Positions 53,482 to 61,148 of a stretch of 64,000 bases of DNA are shown piece after piece. The position numbers and the translations under genes are program-made. The notes below the pieces were generated by a model. That model ran no database searches. It was not told where the DNA came from and saw only the letters and a list, made by a program, of their open reading frames with translations. Every line of letters begins with the position of its first letter. The first letter of the stretch is position 1. Source of the DNA: a bacterium (lineage in GTDB: Bacteria > Pseudomonadota > Gammaproteobacteria > Burkholderiales > Burkholderiaceae_C); contig JAVBXK010000016.1 of the NCBI GenBank assembly GCA_030824555.1, positions 1-64,000 of the forward strand. The letters are read 5' to 3'.

Positions 53482-54615
53482 ATGCTTTTATTTCTGGATC
53501 ACTCTTTGCTCGCAAATTTGAATGCGAACACCTCGCCTTTTTCTCCAACGGTAATCGCTGTTGAGTTGGCCGCAGAGGCTGCAAGACAAGGTCATCATGT
53601 CTTGTGTGGCGAAATACGAACCTTTGACTCTCTATTGAAACTCGATACACTATTAAGTAAACGAACCTTAATGCTACTCAACAGAGCCAGAACCAAATCA
53701 ATTTTCCGACAAGGACTTATTGAATCCGTAGTTTGGTTTACTCGAATCACAAATACGGTTAACCAGCCATCAATACAATCCAATTCAATTGGACAAACCG
53801 AAATATTACTCCCGCCAACAAATATTGCCACAAAGGGAACTCTTTTAAACAAAACAAAGTTCATCCCCGAGAATGACAATGATGGTTATTTCTATGAAGC
53901 ACTTACACATCGGCTTATAGAATTAGATCCAAAGACCAGATTAGCCTTCACTGGCGTATTACTTAAATACGATCTATCCCAAGGCGGCGGACAGACAACA
54001 TCAAATGTATATGCCAATACAAAGTTAGCAAAAGATAATTTTTGCTTGGCAGTTGTTGATAGTGATCAGACCTATCCTAATGGACCAATGGGAGGAACTG
54101 CAAAAGCGCTATTGGCAGTTGACAGTCCGCCTAATTCTATTGAGTGGAATGCCAGATCTTTAGTGTTAACGGTGAGGGCTGTCGAGAATACTTTTCCAAA
54201 GAGCGTATTAATAAGTACAGCCAAAGCCTTAGACGATTTTTTGGGCATTTGTGCGGAAAACATTGTTGCCCTCCACGCAACAAAGCCCCACTGGATGTTT
54301 CTACCGCTTAAAAAAGGCGTGAAATGCTTCGAGGTCAAGAATAAATCCAACCCGGAGGAGGTATTCCTATCAAATGCAACTGGATTTAAGAGATGTCCGA
54401 ATACCACCACCATGCCATGCACAAATAAACAAGACTGCGAAACATATCTCGTGCCGTCTTTAGGCACCAATCTGCTTGCAAAAATTTGCAGCGCAAAGCC
54501 CATTCAAATCATATTCAATCCGGAGCTTGATTCTGATTTGTCTCAGCTATTGAAGGATTTGTGCTTAGAGATGATCTCTGCTTTTTGCGGCGATGAACCT
54601 GTTCTAGGTACATAG
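53482..54615 (+). CDS. TOPRIM-like partner protein, island gene 2
   Basis: 377 aa. Three spaced segments read like a TOPRIM domain: PENDNDGYFYEALTHRL (acidic motif before a helix, residue about 132), CLAVVDSDQTYP (DxD, about 194-205), and LVLTVRAVENTFPKSVL (the ENxxP end motif, about 230-246). DUF4435-type TOPRIM proteins such as AriB of PARIS end with a similar ENYLP. A Cys cluster (KRCPNTTTMPCTNKQDCE) follows near 315. The first 90 residues are unfamiliar. Same AT-rich composition as the ATPase gene and only two bases between them. I propose ATPase sensor plus TOPRIM nuclease effector; not demonstrated. Confidence 0.65.
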   Translation: MLLFLDHSLLANLNANTSPFSPTVIAVELAAEAARQGHHVLCGEIRTFDSLLKLDTLLSKRTLMLLNRARTKSIFRQGLIESVVWFTRITNTVNQPSIQSNSIGQTEILLPPTNIATKGTLLNKTKFIPENDNDGYFYEALTHRLIELDPKTRLAFTGVLLKYDLSQGGGQTTSNVYANTKLAKDNFCLAVVDSDQTYPNGPMGGTAKALLAVDSPPNSIEWNARSLVLTVRAVENTFPKSVLISTAKALDDFLGICAENIVALHATKPHWMFLPLKKGVKCFEVKNKSNPEEVFLSNATGFKRCPNTTTMPCTNKQDCETYLVPSLGTNLLAKICSAKPIQIIFNPELDSDLSQLLKDLCLEMISAFCGDEPVLGT

Positions 54616-55155
54616 ATGGAGATAGATATCCACGCAAAGTCCATCCTCCACTTCTGGTTCACCGAGCTGACCCCCAAGCAGCACTTCGCCAAAGACGCTG
54701 CACTGGACGAAGCCATCCGCACCCGCTTCGGTGCCACGCTGGAGGCCGCTGCGCGGTGTGAGCTGTTTGCATGGCGCGCCACGCCAGAGGGGCGACTGGC
54801 TGAGGTGTTGGTGCTGGACCAGTTTTCGCGCAACGTGTACCGCGACACGCCCCGAGCCTTTGCGCAGGACGCGCTGGCGCAAGAGCTGGTGGCTTGTCGG
54901 GGGGACCGCAGCCTGCCCTTGGCGCAGCGCAGCTTTGCCTACATGCCCTACATGCACAGCGAGTCGGCGCTGGTGCACGCGCAGGCCGTGACGCTGTTTT
55001 CGCAGCCGGGCATGGCAGACACCTTGCGTTTTGAGCTGCAGCACAAGGCCATCATCGACCGCTTTGGCCGCTACCCCCACCGCAACGCCATGCTGGGCCG
55101 CAGCTCCACAGCGGAAGAACTGGCGTTTTTGAGCGGGCCGGGGTCTTCGTTCTGA
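54616..55155 (+). CDS. DUF924 family protein, copy 1
   Basis: 179 aa. HFWFTELTPKQHFAKDAALDEAIRTRF and VLVLDQFSRNVYRDTPRAFAQD are DUF924 signatures; the fold is TPR-like and the function is unknown. It is nearly identical to 58216-58755, differing by scattered substitutions and lacking four residues (LALA) in the middle. Identity starts at TCCATCCTCCACTTC (54640); the first eight codons are different, so the defence pair was joined just inside the original start. The stop is followed by a repeat copy, as in copy 2. Confidence 0.88.
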   Translation: MEIDIHAKSILHFWFTELTPKQHFAKDAALDEAIRTRFGATLEAAARCELFAWRATPEGRLAEVLVLDQFSRNVYRDTPRAFAQDALAQELVACRGDRSLPLAQRSFAYMPYMHSESALVHAQAVTLFSQPGMADTLRFELQHKAIIDRFGRYPHRNAMLGRSSTAEELAFLSGPGSSF

Positions 55156-55164
55156 CTGGCGCTG

Positions 55165-55243
55165 AACAATTTTTATATAAAAACAGTGCTTACCGCTTAT
55201 TGAACAAGCGCAAGCAGCTATCCAATTTGATAATCGTTGCGCT
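55165..55243. repeat. Interspersed repeat copy after DUF924 copy 1
   Basis: TTTTTATATAAAAACAGTGC, TTACCGCTTATTGAACAAGCG, CAAGCAGCTATCCAATTTGAT, then CGTTGCGCTG. Copies with the same order follow DUF924 copy 2 and the DUF924 fragment. The CGCTT.../AAGCG pair forms a short hairpin. Confidence 0.8.
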
Positions 55244-55317
55244 GTAAACTGCTTTCCAATGCACCCCGCCCGCGAAACAGCGTCAGCGTGTTGAAGAGAA
55301 ACCCAAGGGAGAAAAAA

Positions 55318-56085
55318 ATGGCCAAATTCCTATCCACCACCGGCACCAATTACCACCTGGAAGAACTTATCAAAGGCGCGTCCGACCGCCTGATACTGAT
55401 CAGCCCCTTCCTCAAGCTCAATGACCGCATGAAGGAGCTTCTGGCGGACAAAAACCGCCTGAAGATCGACGTGCGCATCGTGTACGGCAAGAGCGAATTG
55501 CAGCCGCAGGAAATTGAATGGCTGCGCGGCCTAACCTACATCCGCACCAGCTTCTGCAAAAACCTGCACGCCAAGTGCTACATGAACGAAGAGATGTGCA
55601 TCATCACCAGCCTGAACCTGTACGAGTTCAGCCAGGTGAACAACAACGAGATGGGCATCCTCATTCAGCGCGGCGAAGATGCCCAGCTCTACAAAGATGC
55701 CTACGAAGAGGCGCAACGCATCATCCGCATCAGCGACGAGGTGCGCATTTCGCTGGAGCGCGTGTCCAGCACGCCCGAGGCCCCGGCCGCTGAACCAGAC
55801 AAATCCGTCAAAGCCGATGTGGCCCACATGACCGACCGCACCGACAGGGCGGTGGAAGCGGAGTCCGCAGCAGGCGGCGACAAGTTCCCGTCTTCAAAAA
55901 TCGCCACCAAGCTGGGCCTGAAAACCGCCCAGTTCATTGACCGCGCCACCGAGAACGGTTTTCTGGCGCTGGATGGCGACAAACATGTGCTGACTGCCAA
56001 GGGCGCGGCGGCAGGCGTGGAGTTCGTGGCCAAGTCCCGCTTCGGGCCTTACTTCCTGTGGCCGCAAGACTTTCATCCGGTTTGA
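55318..56085 (+). CDS. PLD-like protein with C-terminal winged-helix-like region
   Basis: 255 aa. Residues 1-150 form one phospholipase D-type domain: LILISPFLKL, RIVYGK, and FCKNLHAKCYMNEEMCIITSLNLYEFSQVNNNEMG, with the H-x-K of the HKD motif in HAKCY. One HKD per chain means it would act as a dimer. The linker (150-205) is acidic, and the end (KIATKLGLKTAQFIDRATENGFL, FGPYFLWPQDF) looks like a small helix-turn-helix. Such solitary PLD proteins often occur in defence or toxin contexts as nucleases. RBS AAGGGAG before the ATG. Followed after 12 bases by a zeta-toxin-like gene. Confidence 0.75.
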   Translation: MAKFLSTTGTNYHLEELIKGASDRLILISPFLKLNDRMKELLADKNRLKIDVRIVYGKSELQPQEIEWLRGLTYIRTSFCKNLHAKCYMNEEMCIITSLNLYEFSQVNNNEMGILIQRGEDAQLYKDAYEEAQRIIRISDEVRISLERVSSTPEAPAAEPDKSVKADVAHMTDRTDRAVEAESAAGGDKFPSSKIATKLGLKTAQFIDRATENGFLALDGDKHVLTAKGAAAGVEFVAKSRFGPYFLWPQDFHPV

Positions 56086-56097
56086 ACTGCAGCGGCC

Positions 56098-56694
56098 ATG
56101 CCCGACACGCCTAAGTCACCACCCCGCGTCGTTGTGTTTGCCGGCCCCAATGGCGCTGGCAAATCCACTCACGCGGATGCCATTCTGGCGGCGCTGGGCA
56201 TCGAGACCTTTGTCAACGCCGACTACATCGCCCGAGGCTTGTCGGGCCGAAACACCGATGCCGTGGCATTTGAGGCGGGCCGCATCATGCTCAAGCGCTT
56301 GCACCAGTTGGCCGATGCCAAGGCAGATTTCGCCTTTGAATCAACCCTGTCCAGCCGGACGTTTGCGGCCTTTCTGCGCACGCTCAAGCAGCAGGGATAT
56401 GCGGTTGTCATCTACTATTTTTCATTGGCCAACGCGCAATTGGCGGTGCGCCGGGTCAAGCTGCGCGTTTCGCTGGGTGGTCACGATGTGCCTGCCGATG
56501 TGGTTCGGCGGCGTTATGGCCGCAGCGTGAGCAACTTTTTTGCGCTCTACATGCCTCTGGCCGATGAGTGGACGCTGTTTGATAATTCCACCCCTCCGCT
56601 TGCGCGCACGGTCGCAACCAAGCTGAATGGCCAACTCACTGTGACGGAGCCCACCACATGGCACAAACTGCAAAAACTCAGCCCAGCCGCCTGA
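56098..56694 (+). CDS. Zeta-toxin-like kinase
   Basis: 198 aa. Walker A AGPNGAGKST near residues 15-24, FVNADYIARGLSG near 38-50 and FAFESTLSSRTFAAFL near 80-95 match the zeta-toxin fold (ADYIA and the ESTL strand). Zeta toxins phosphorylate UDP-N-acetylglucosamine; chromosomal relatives may have other substrates. No epsilon antitoxin is recognised, but a small gene overlaps its 3' end by 37 bases and could be the partner. Part of a unit with the PLD-like gene. Confidence 0.82.
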   Translation: MPDTPKSPPRVVVFAGPNGAGKSTHADAILAALGIETFVNADYIARGLSGRNTDAVAFEAGRIMLKRLHQLADAKADFAFESTLSSRTFAAFLRTLKQQGYAVVIYYFSLANAQLAVRRVKLRVSLGGHDVPADVVRRRYGRSVSNFFALYMPLADEWTLFDNSTPPLARTVATKLNGQLTVTEPTTWHKLQKLSPAA

Positions 56695-56828
56695 CACCCT
56701 CCCCCAAGGCGTTGCAAAAGGCCTTGGAGCAGTCGGCCAAACAGGCACAACGGTTGGCCGATGCCTATGGGGTAGTGGTGCCGGGCATCAAGCCCAAAGC
56801 TCCCATCAGTTCTCGTGCAGCGGAATGA
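56658..56828 (+). CDS. Small basic protein overlapping the zeta-like gene
   Basis: 56 aa, too short for a standard ORF listing. Starts MAQTAKTQPSRLTPSPKAL and continues with an amphipathic helix (KALEQSAKQAQRLADAYG) before a PGIKPKAP tail. It begins within the zeta-like gene in another frame (overlap 37 bases), which suggests translational coupling. Small proteins in this position are seen after zeta-like kinase genes in other proteobacteria and may be antitoxin or cofactor; that role is a guess. Confidence 0.6.
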   Translation: MAQTAKTQPSRLTPSPKALQKALEQSAKQAQRLADAYGVVVPGIKPKAPISSRAAE

Positions 56829-56859
56829 TGGCTGCAACAACTCGTGCGTACAGATTTAT

Positions 56860-56920
56860 GAATAAAAATGGTGCTCAGCGCTTATTTATAAAGCGATAGA
56901 AGCTATTGTTTTTTAAAGTT
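56860..56920. repeat. Interspersed repeat copy after the zeta-like module
   Basis: AATAAAAATGGTGCTCAGCG, CTTATTTATAAAGCGATAGAAGCTATTG, then a T-run (TTTTTT near 56909). The hairpin CGCTTATTTATAAAGCG followed by T residues could end transcription of the PLD-zeta unit. Confidence 0.75.
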
Positions 56921-56930
56921 CCACCTGAAC

Positions 56931-58100
56931 CTAAAAACCCTCGGTGCCGAACCCCAGCGCCCCCGCCAACGCATACCGCGTCCCCCGGCCTATCCCGCTT
57001 TTCACCAGCACACCCTGCGCCACCAGATCGGTCAACTCCCGGTAGGCCGTGGCGCGTGACACTTGGGCAATGGCTGTGTATTTCTCGGTGCTCAGGCCAT
57101 TGGCAAAGCCGTCTGGGCCGAAGTCGTACAGCTTGTTCAACACCTTGCGTTGGCTGGCCGAAAGCTGGGGGTGGTTGGCTTGCAGCGTGGCCCAAAAGGC
57201 GGTTTTGCGTGCCGCGCCCTGCACCTGCGCCACAGTGGCCAGGCAAGCTTGTTCCACACAGCCCACAAACCAGCGCACCCAGGGGGTCACGTCCAGCACG
57301 GGCTGGCTGGTGGCGGCTTGCAGTTCGCGGTAGTAGCCCGCCCGGTCCAGCCACATTTGGCGCGACAGGCTGAACAGGCGCTGCCCGCTGCGCAGGTCTT
57401 GCGCCATGGCCAAGTCTGCCAGCGCACGGCCGATGCGGCCATTGCCATCTTCAAAGGGGTGAATGGCTTCCAGCCACAGGTGCGCAATGGCCGCGCGCAC
57501 CAAGCCGTCCAGGCGGTTGGCTTGGGCGGGGTTGTTGAACCAGTCGATCAGCCGCGCCATGTGGGCGGGCACGTCGGCAGAGTCGGGCGCTTGGTAGTGC
57601 ACCACATCGGGCCGCCCCAACCGGGGGGTGACGATTTGCATGGGCTCCGGGTGGTCACGCCAGCCACCCACCACGATGCGGGTGATGCCGCTGCGCCCGG
57701 TGGGGAACAGGGCGGCATGCCAGCCAAACAGGCGTTCGGCGCTCAGGGGGTCAGCCCAGTGTTGGACGGCGGCTTCCACCACGTCCAGCGTGGCTTCCAC
57801 TCGTGGCTCGCGCTGGCGCTGCATGGCGCGGCTGCTTTGCGTCAGGCCCAGGCGGCGGGCGGCTGAAGCGCGCACCGAGTTGATTTGCAACGCCTCGCCC
57901 TCGATCTGCGCGGTGGCCACGGCTTCGTCGGCCCATTCGGCCAGTTGCAGGTCGCCCAGGTCCACCAGCTGCAGGCCGCTCACCACGCCCAGCATGCGCC
58001 CCTGCGCCAGCCGCGCTGCCGCCAGCGCGGGCTGTAGCGCCTGTGCGTCCACCTGAAAATTGGGCCAATCGGGGGCTTGCCAGATCCACATGAAGCGCAT
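56931..58100 (-). CDS. Fic-family protein (AMPylase type, class II)
   Basis: 389 aa. The Fic motif is complete: HPFEDGNGRIGRAL near residue 215. An N-terminal TAQIEGE near residue 63 fits the inhibitory (S/T)xxxE(G/N) helix, so the protein is class II and self-inhibited. The first 110 residues are the DUF4172-type extension and the end (LSTEKYTAIAQVSRATAYRELTDLVAQGVL) is a winged helix, so it may bind its own promoter. Fic enzymes attach AMP to target proteins. Promoter region carries four half-sites (58091-58152). Convergent with the PLD-zeta unit. Confidence 0.9.
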   Translation of the reverse strand: MRFMWIWQAPDWPNFQVDAQALQPALAAARLAQGRMLGVVSGLQLVDLGDLQLAEWADEAVATAQIEGEALQINSVRASAARRLGLTQSSRAMQRQREPRVEATLDVVEAAVQHWADPLSAERLFGWHAALFPTGRSGITRIVVGGWRDHPEPMQIVTPRLGRPDVVHYQAPDSADVPAHMARLIDWFNNPAQANRLDGLVRAAIAHLWLEAIHPFEDGNGRIGRALADLAMAQDLRSGQRLFSLSRQMWLDRAGYYRELQAATSQPVLDVTPWVRWFVGCVEQACLATVAQVQGAARKTAFWATLQANHPQLSASQRKVLNKLYDFGPDGFANGLSTEKYTAIAQVSRATAYRELTDLVAQGVLVKSGIGRGTRYALAGALGFGTEGF

Positions 58101-58152
58101 TTTAGGCTTTTACGCTTCATGCATGAAGCGCAAATTCGCTGTTTGCGCTTCA
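58091..58152. promoter_or_regulatory. Array of TGAAGCGCA half-sites at the Fic promoter
   Basis: TGAAGCGCA occurs at 58091-58099 and 58124-58132 and inverted at 58111-58119 (one mismatch) and 58144-58152. The central pair makes the perfect 18-bp palindrome CGCTTCATGCATGAAGCG (58113-58130). The first site covers the Fic start codon, so binding would block both transcription and initiation. The Fic winged-helix tail is the obvious candidate binder. Confidence 0.6.
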
Positions 58153-58215
58153 CTGTCACTCTCGCCACGCCATGCACGCCCGCCATGGATTGCATGCGCA
58201 AGCTATCCTTCCCCC

Positions 58216-58755
58216 ATGCAACCCCAATCCATCCTCCACTTCTGGTTCACCGAGCTGACCCCCAAGCAGCATTTCGCCAAAGACGCTGCGTTGGACGAGG
58301 CCATCCGCACCCGCTTCGGTGCCACGCTGGAGGCCGCTGCGCGGTGTGAGCTGTTTGCCTGGCGCGCCACGCCAGAGGGGCGGCTGGCTGAGGTGTTGGT
58401 GCTGGACCAGTTTTCGCGCAACGTGTGGCGCGACACGCCCCGCGCCTTTGCGCAGGACGCGCTGGCCTTGGCGCTGGCGCAAGAGCTGGTGGCCAGTGGG
58501 CAAGACCGCAGCCTGCCCCTGGCGCAGCGCAGCTTTGCCTACATGCCCTACATGCACAGCGAGTCCGCGCTGGTTCATGAGCAAGCCGTGGCGCTGTTTT
58601 CGCAGCCGGGCATGGCAGACACCTTGCGTTTTGAGTTGCAACACAAGGCCATCATCGACCGCTTTGGCCGCTACCCCCACCGCAACGCCATCCTGGGCCG
58701 CAGCGCCACGGGCGAAGAGCTGGCGTTTTTGAGCGGGCCGGGGTCTTCGTTCTGA
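58216..58755 (+). CDS. DUF924 family protein, copy 2
   Basis: 179 aa. Same signatures as copy 1 (HFWFTELTPKQHFAKD, LDQFSRNVWRDTPRAF) with a four-residue insertion (LALA) near the middle. Starts MQPQSILHF, the natural-looking N terminus, so this may be the original copy. Divergent from the Fic gene, whose operator array lies in the gap. The stop is followed by TTTTTATATAAAAACAATGC, a repeat copy, exactly as in copy 1. Confidence 0.9.
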   Translation: MQPQSILHFWFTELTPKQHFAKDAALDEAIRTRFGATLEAAARCELFAWRATPEGRLAEVLVLDQFSRNVWRDTPRAFAQDALALALAQELVASGQDRSLPLAQRSFAYMPYMHSESALVHEQAVALFSQPGMADTLRFELQHKAIIDRFGRYPHRNAILGRSATGEELAFLSGPGSSF

Positions 58756-58764
58756 CTGGTTCAG

Positions 58765-58830
58765 AACTTTTTATATAAAAACAATGCTTACCGCTTATCT
58801 ATATTGCGCAAGCAGCTATTTAATTTGATC
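58765..58830. repeat. Interspersed repeat copy after DUF924 copy 2
   Basis: TTTATATAAAAACAATGC, TTACCGCTTATCTATATTGCG, CAAGCAGCTATTTAATTTGAT. Best preserved with 55165-55243. Confidence 0.8.
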
Positions 58831-58913
58831 CATTCAACTCAATTCGAAACGGCGTGGCTCTGAACTTGGATGCCAGCAGTGCCCAGGTCGACATCTACTG
58901 AGGGGGAGAAAAG

Positions 58914-59177
58914 ATGAACCATTTTTTCAGCGTGCGCTTCCAATTGCCTGTCGTCGTCACTGCGCATGCCCGGCAGCGCATGAGGGAGCGCGATCTGACA
59001 GATGCACTGCTTCTGGACATCATTGACACCGGCGTGGACAAGGATGCAGGTGAGGGTCATCATTGGCTGTACAAGCATTTTGCCGACCGCGACGACAACC
59101 TGCTTTGTGCCGCTGTCGTTTTGGAAACTGCGCTGGTGGTCAAAACCGTCATGCATCACTGGGAGCCCATGCCATGA
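58914..59177 (+). CDS. DUF4258 protein (toxin-like)
   Basis: 87 aa. VVTAHARQRMRERDLTDALLLDIIDTG is the DUF4258 pattern (HAxxRMxxR), followed by DDNLLCAAVVLETALVVKTVMHHWEP. The fold is RelE/BrnT-like and the family is often annotated as a toxin beside DUF2283. RBS AGGGGGAG. Its stop overlaps the start of the next gene (ATGA). Confidence 0.8.
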   Translation: MNHFFSVRFQLPVVVTAHARQRMRERDLTDALLLDIIDTGVDKDAGEGHHWLYKHFADRDDNLLCAAVVLETALVVKTVMHHWEPMP

Positions 59178-59365
59178 AATCCACTTATTTTGAAGACGAC
59201 GACATCCTGCAAATTCGGGTGTCTGACAAGCCCATCGTGCGTGAAACCTCCCAGGGCTGGCACACCAACATCAGCTACGCCGAAGACGGCACCATCGTGG
59301 AAATCGTGCTGCTGGATGCGAAGAAGGAAGGGCTGCTGCCGCTGGAATACAAAAAGGCGGCATAA
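59174..59365 (+). CDS. DUF2283 protein (antitoxin-like partner)
   Basis: 63 aa. MKSTYFEDDDILQIRVSDKPI and NISYAEDGTIVEIVLLDAKKEG are typical DUF2283. Overlaps the DUF4258 gene by four bases. The DUF4258-DUF2283 order is a recurrent pair proposed to be a toxin-antitoxin module; no activity is shown here. Confidence 0.8.
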   Translation: MKSTYFEDDDILQIRVSDKPIVRETSQGWHTNISYAEDGTIVEIVLLDAKKEGLLPLEYKKAA

Positions 59366-59386
59366 CCCACAGCCATTGCACTGACC

Positions 59387-59485
59387 GTGATCAAGTTGCT
59401 GAACGCCAAGCTTATGAAAGCCCATGTGCTGGCGCTGTCTGCCGCCCGGTTGCATGAGTTGGCCAACGCAGCGCAAGCGGCCTGA
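59387..59485 (+). pseudogene. Possible remnant of a small gene
   Basis: The frame ending TGA at 59483-59485 reads VIKLLNAKLMKAHVLAL then SAARLHELANAAQAA, protein-like and helical but without a clear start; GTG at 59387 is the only candidate. It could be the tail of a deleted antitoxin-type gene, or chance. Confidence 0.3.
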
Positions 59486-59488
59486 CAC

Positions 59489-59746
59489 ATGAACATGCCT
59501 GGAACTGGCTACCAACCCGTGCCGCACGATGCGGCTTTCCGCGATGCGCTGCTGGCCAAGCCCGGCGTGCAAAAGGCGTTTGATGCGCTGGACGAGGCAT
59601 ACACCGCGCTGGATGCGCTTTGGGCCAAAGAGGCTGACGACCGGCTGGATGCGTACAAGCGTGGAGGCCTCAAGGCCGTGGCTTTGTCTGCCGTGACTGC
59701 GAAGTACCCCCATCTTCTGTCGTCGGCGGTTGGCACATCCGACTGA
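59489..59746 (+). CDS. Small protein resembling addiction-module antidote (PF09720)
   Basis: 85 aa. The C-terminal half ALWAKEADDRLDAYKRGGLK then AVALSAVTAKY follows the pattern W-x-E-x3-R-x3-Y-x-G-x2-KA-x5-V-x-AKY of PF09720 (TIGR02574) addiction-module proteins, normally paired with a RelE/ParE-type toxin. No such toxin is adjacent; the next features are a repeat and the XRE-nucleotidyltransferase unit. It may be an orphan antidote. Confidence 0.55.
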   Translation: MNMPGTGYQPVPHDAAFRDALLAKPGVQKAFDALDEAYTALDALWAKEADDRLDAYKRGGLKAVALSAVTAKYPHLLSSAVGTSD

Positions 59747-59765
59747 ACCAAACTCATTTTGTTGG

Positions 59766-59834
59766 TCTTTTATGCCTGCACCGCTTTATTTATAAGCATG
59801 AGCAGCTATTCAATTTGATGATTTTTGCGCTGCG
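59766..59834. repeat. Interspersed repeat copy before the XRE gene
   Basis: TCTTTTATGCCTGCACCGC, TTTATTTATAAGCATGAGCAGC, TATTCAATTTGATGATTTTTGCGCTGCG. Same order as the other copies. Confidence 0.7.
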
Positions 59835-59879
59835 TAACCGTGTCATGCGCAGCCATCAAAGCGGTCCATCGGCTGTTGA

Positions 59880-59931
59880 TTTGTTTCTCATAGTTGACAA
59901 AACTGAGGTTTTGTTCATGATGAGAAACAAA
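59880..59931. promoter_or_regulatory. Nested palindromic operator of the XRE gene
   Basis: Outer arms TTTGTTTCTCAT (59880-59891) and ATGAGAAACAAA (59920-59931) are exact inverted repeats; inside them ACAAAAC (59897-59903) pairs with GTTTTGT (59908-59914). The outer arm touches the ATG of the XRE gene, as in autoregulated toxin-antitoxin operons. Confidence 0.65.
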
Positions 59932-60446
59932 TGAACTCGCCACCACCCAAAACCACCCACCCAAGTGCAACCCAGTTGCTGGCCTTGGGCCAGCAGCTTC
60001 GCGCTCGCCGCAAGGCTTTGCGCGTCAGCAGCACGGCAGCAGCTGAGGCCGCAGGCATGTCGCGGGTCACGCTGCATCGCATCGAGAAAGGTGAGCCCTC
60101 GGTGGCCGGCGGTGCCTGGGCGCAAGCCATGGCGGCGCTGGGCATGGTGCTGCAGGCCCGCAACACCGGAGACCCCACAAGCGCAGACAACCAGGGCAAC
60201 CCAGCCAACATGGCCGAGTGGATACCGGTGCAAGTGCGGTTGCAAAACTACCCACAGCTCAAAGCCCTGGCCTGGCAGGTGCATGGCACCGATACGCTGT
60301 CACCCATAGAGGCGTGGGGTATTTACGAACGCAACGCCCGGCATTTGGACATGGCTGCCATGTCGCCCACCGAACTCGCTTTGCTGCAAGCTTTGCGCAC
60401 AGGGCTGGGTGGCGGCGGCGCAACAACAGGCCCCGCCCATGTTTGA
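59931..60446 (+). CDS. XRE-family regulator of a nucleotidyltransferase pair
   Basis: 171 aa. Helix-turn-helix at residues 18-60 (LRARRKALRVSSTAAAEAAGMSRVTLHRIEKGEPS). The C-terminal 100 residues are helical and unassigned (SPIEAWGIYERNARHLDMAAM). Its last eight bases overlap the start of the nucleotidyltransferase gene. XRE antitoxin plus AbiEii-like nucleotidyltransferase is a known toxin-antitoxin arrangement. The nested palindrome over its start suggests autorepression. Confidence 0.8.
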   Translation: MNSPPPKTTHPSATQLLALGQQLRARRKALRVSSTAAAEAAGMSRVTLHRIEKGEPSVAGGAWAQAMAALGMVLQARNTGDPTSADNQGNPANMAEWIPVQVRLQNYPQLKALAWQVHGTDTLSPIEAWGIYERNARHLDMAAMSPTELALLQALRTGLGGGGATTGPAHV

Positions 60447-61148
60447 ACGGCCCCACCACCAACGCATTGCGCATGTGCTGGCCGCGCTGAACGGTGACGT
60501 GCTGCGCCAGCACGGCTGCTTGTTTGGCGGCGGCACCTGCATTGCGTTGCGCCATGGCGAGTACCGGGAGTCGGTAGACATCGACTTTCTGGTGCTGATG
60601 CCGCTGGCTACCGCGAACTGCGCCAGCTGGTCACAGGCACCCAAGGGCTCAACGCCCTGCTCAGGCCCGGCGCAGAGCCACTGACGGTGGGGCACGAGGT
60701 GCGCGCTGACCAATATGGGCTGAGAACACGGGTGCTGATGGACGGGCAAGCCATCAAGTTTGAAATCGTCCGCGAGGCGCGTATTGCGCTGGAGTTGCCG
60801 GGTAAAAGCGATGTGGTGTGTGGCGTTGCCACCCTTACACGGCTGGATTTGGCAGCTTCAAAGTTGTTGGCCAATTCAGCCGGCCAAGCAGACGATGGTG
60901 TGTTCAGCCGCGATGTGATTGACCTGGCCATGATGAACCTGCGCTTGCCGCTGCTGCAGGCTGCGTTGGCCAAGGCTGAATTGGCATACGGCGCGTCTGT
61001 GGTGCGTGACCTGGCCAAAGCCATTGACCATTTGCAAGAACGCGCTGGCTGGCTGGAGCGCTGCATGCTGGCCATGGCCATGACGCTGCCCAAAGCGGTG
61101 GTGTGGCAAAGGGTTCGCTCGTTGCGCAAGCTTTTGAAGCCTGTTTGA
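60439..61148 (+). pseudogene. AbiEii-like nucleotidyltransferase, frameshifted
   Basis: The first frame (60439 to about 60597) gives the N terminus of an AbiEii/AbiGii-type protein: CLFGGGTCIALRHGEYRESVDIDFLV, with the GG and DxD residues of the nucleotidyltransferase fold. Near 60597 the coding frame shifts: the continuation DAAGYRELRQLVTGTQGLNALL is in another frame and runs on to the stop at 61146-61148. A single missing base explains it. The two halves together are about 236 aa, a normal length. Either a real inactivating mutation (tolerable if the protein is a toxin) or a sequencing error. Confidence 0.75.
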
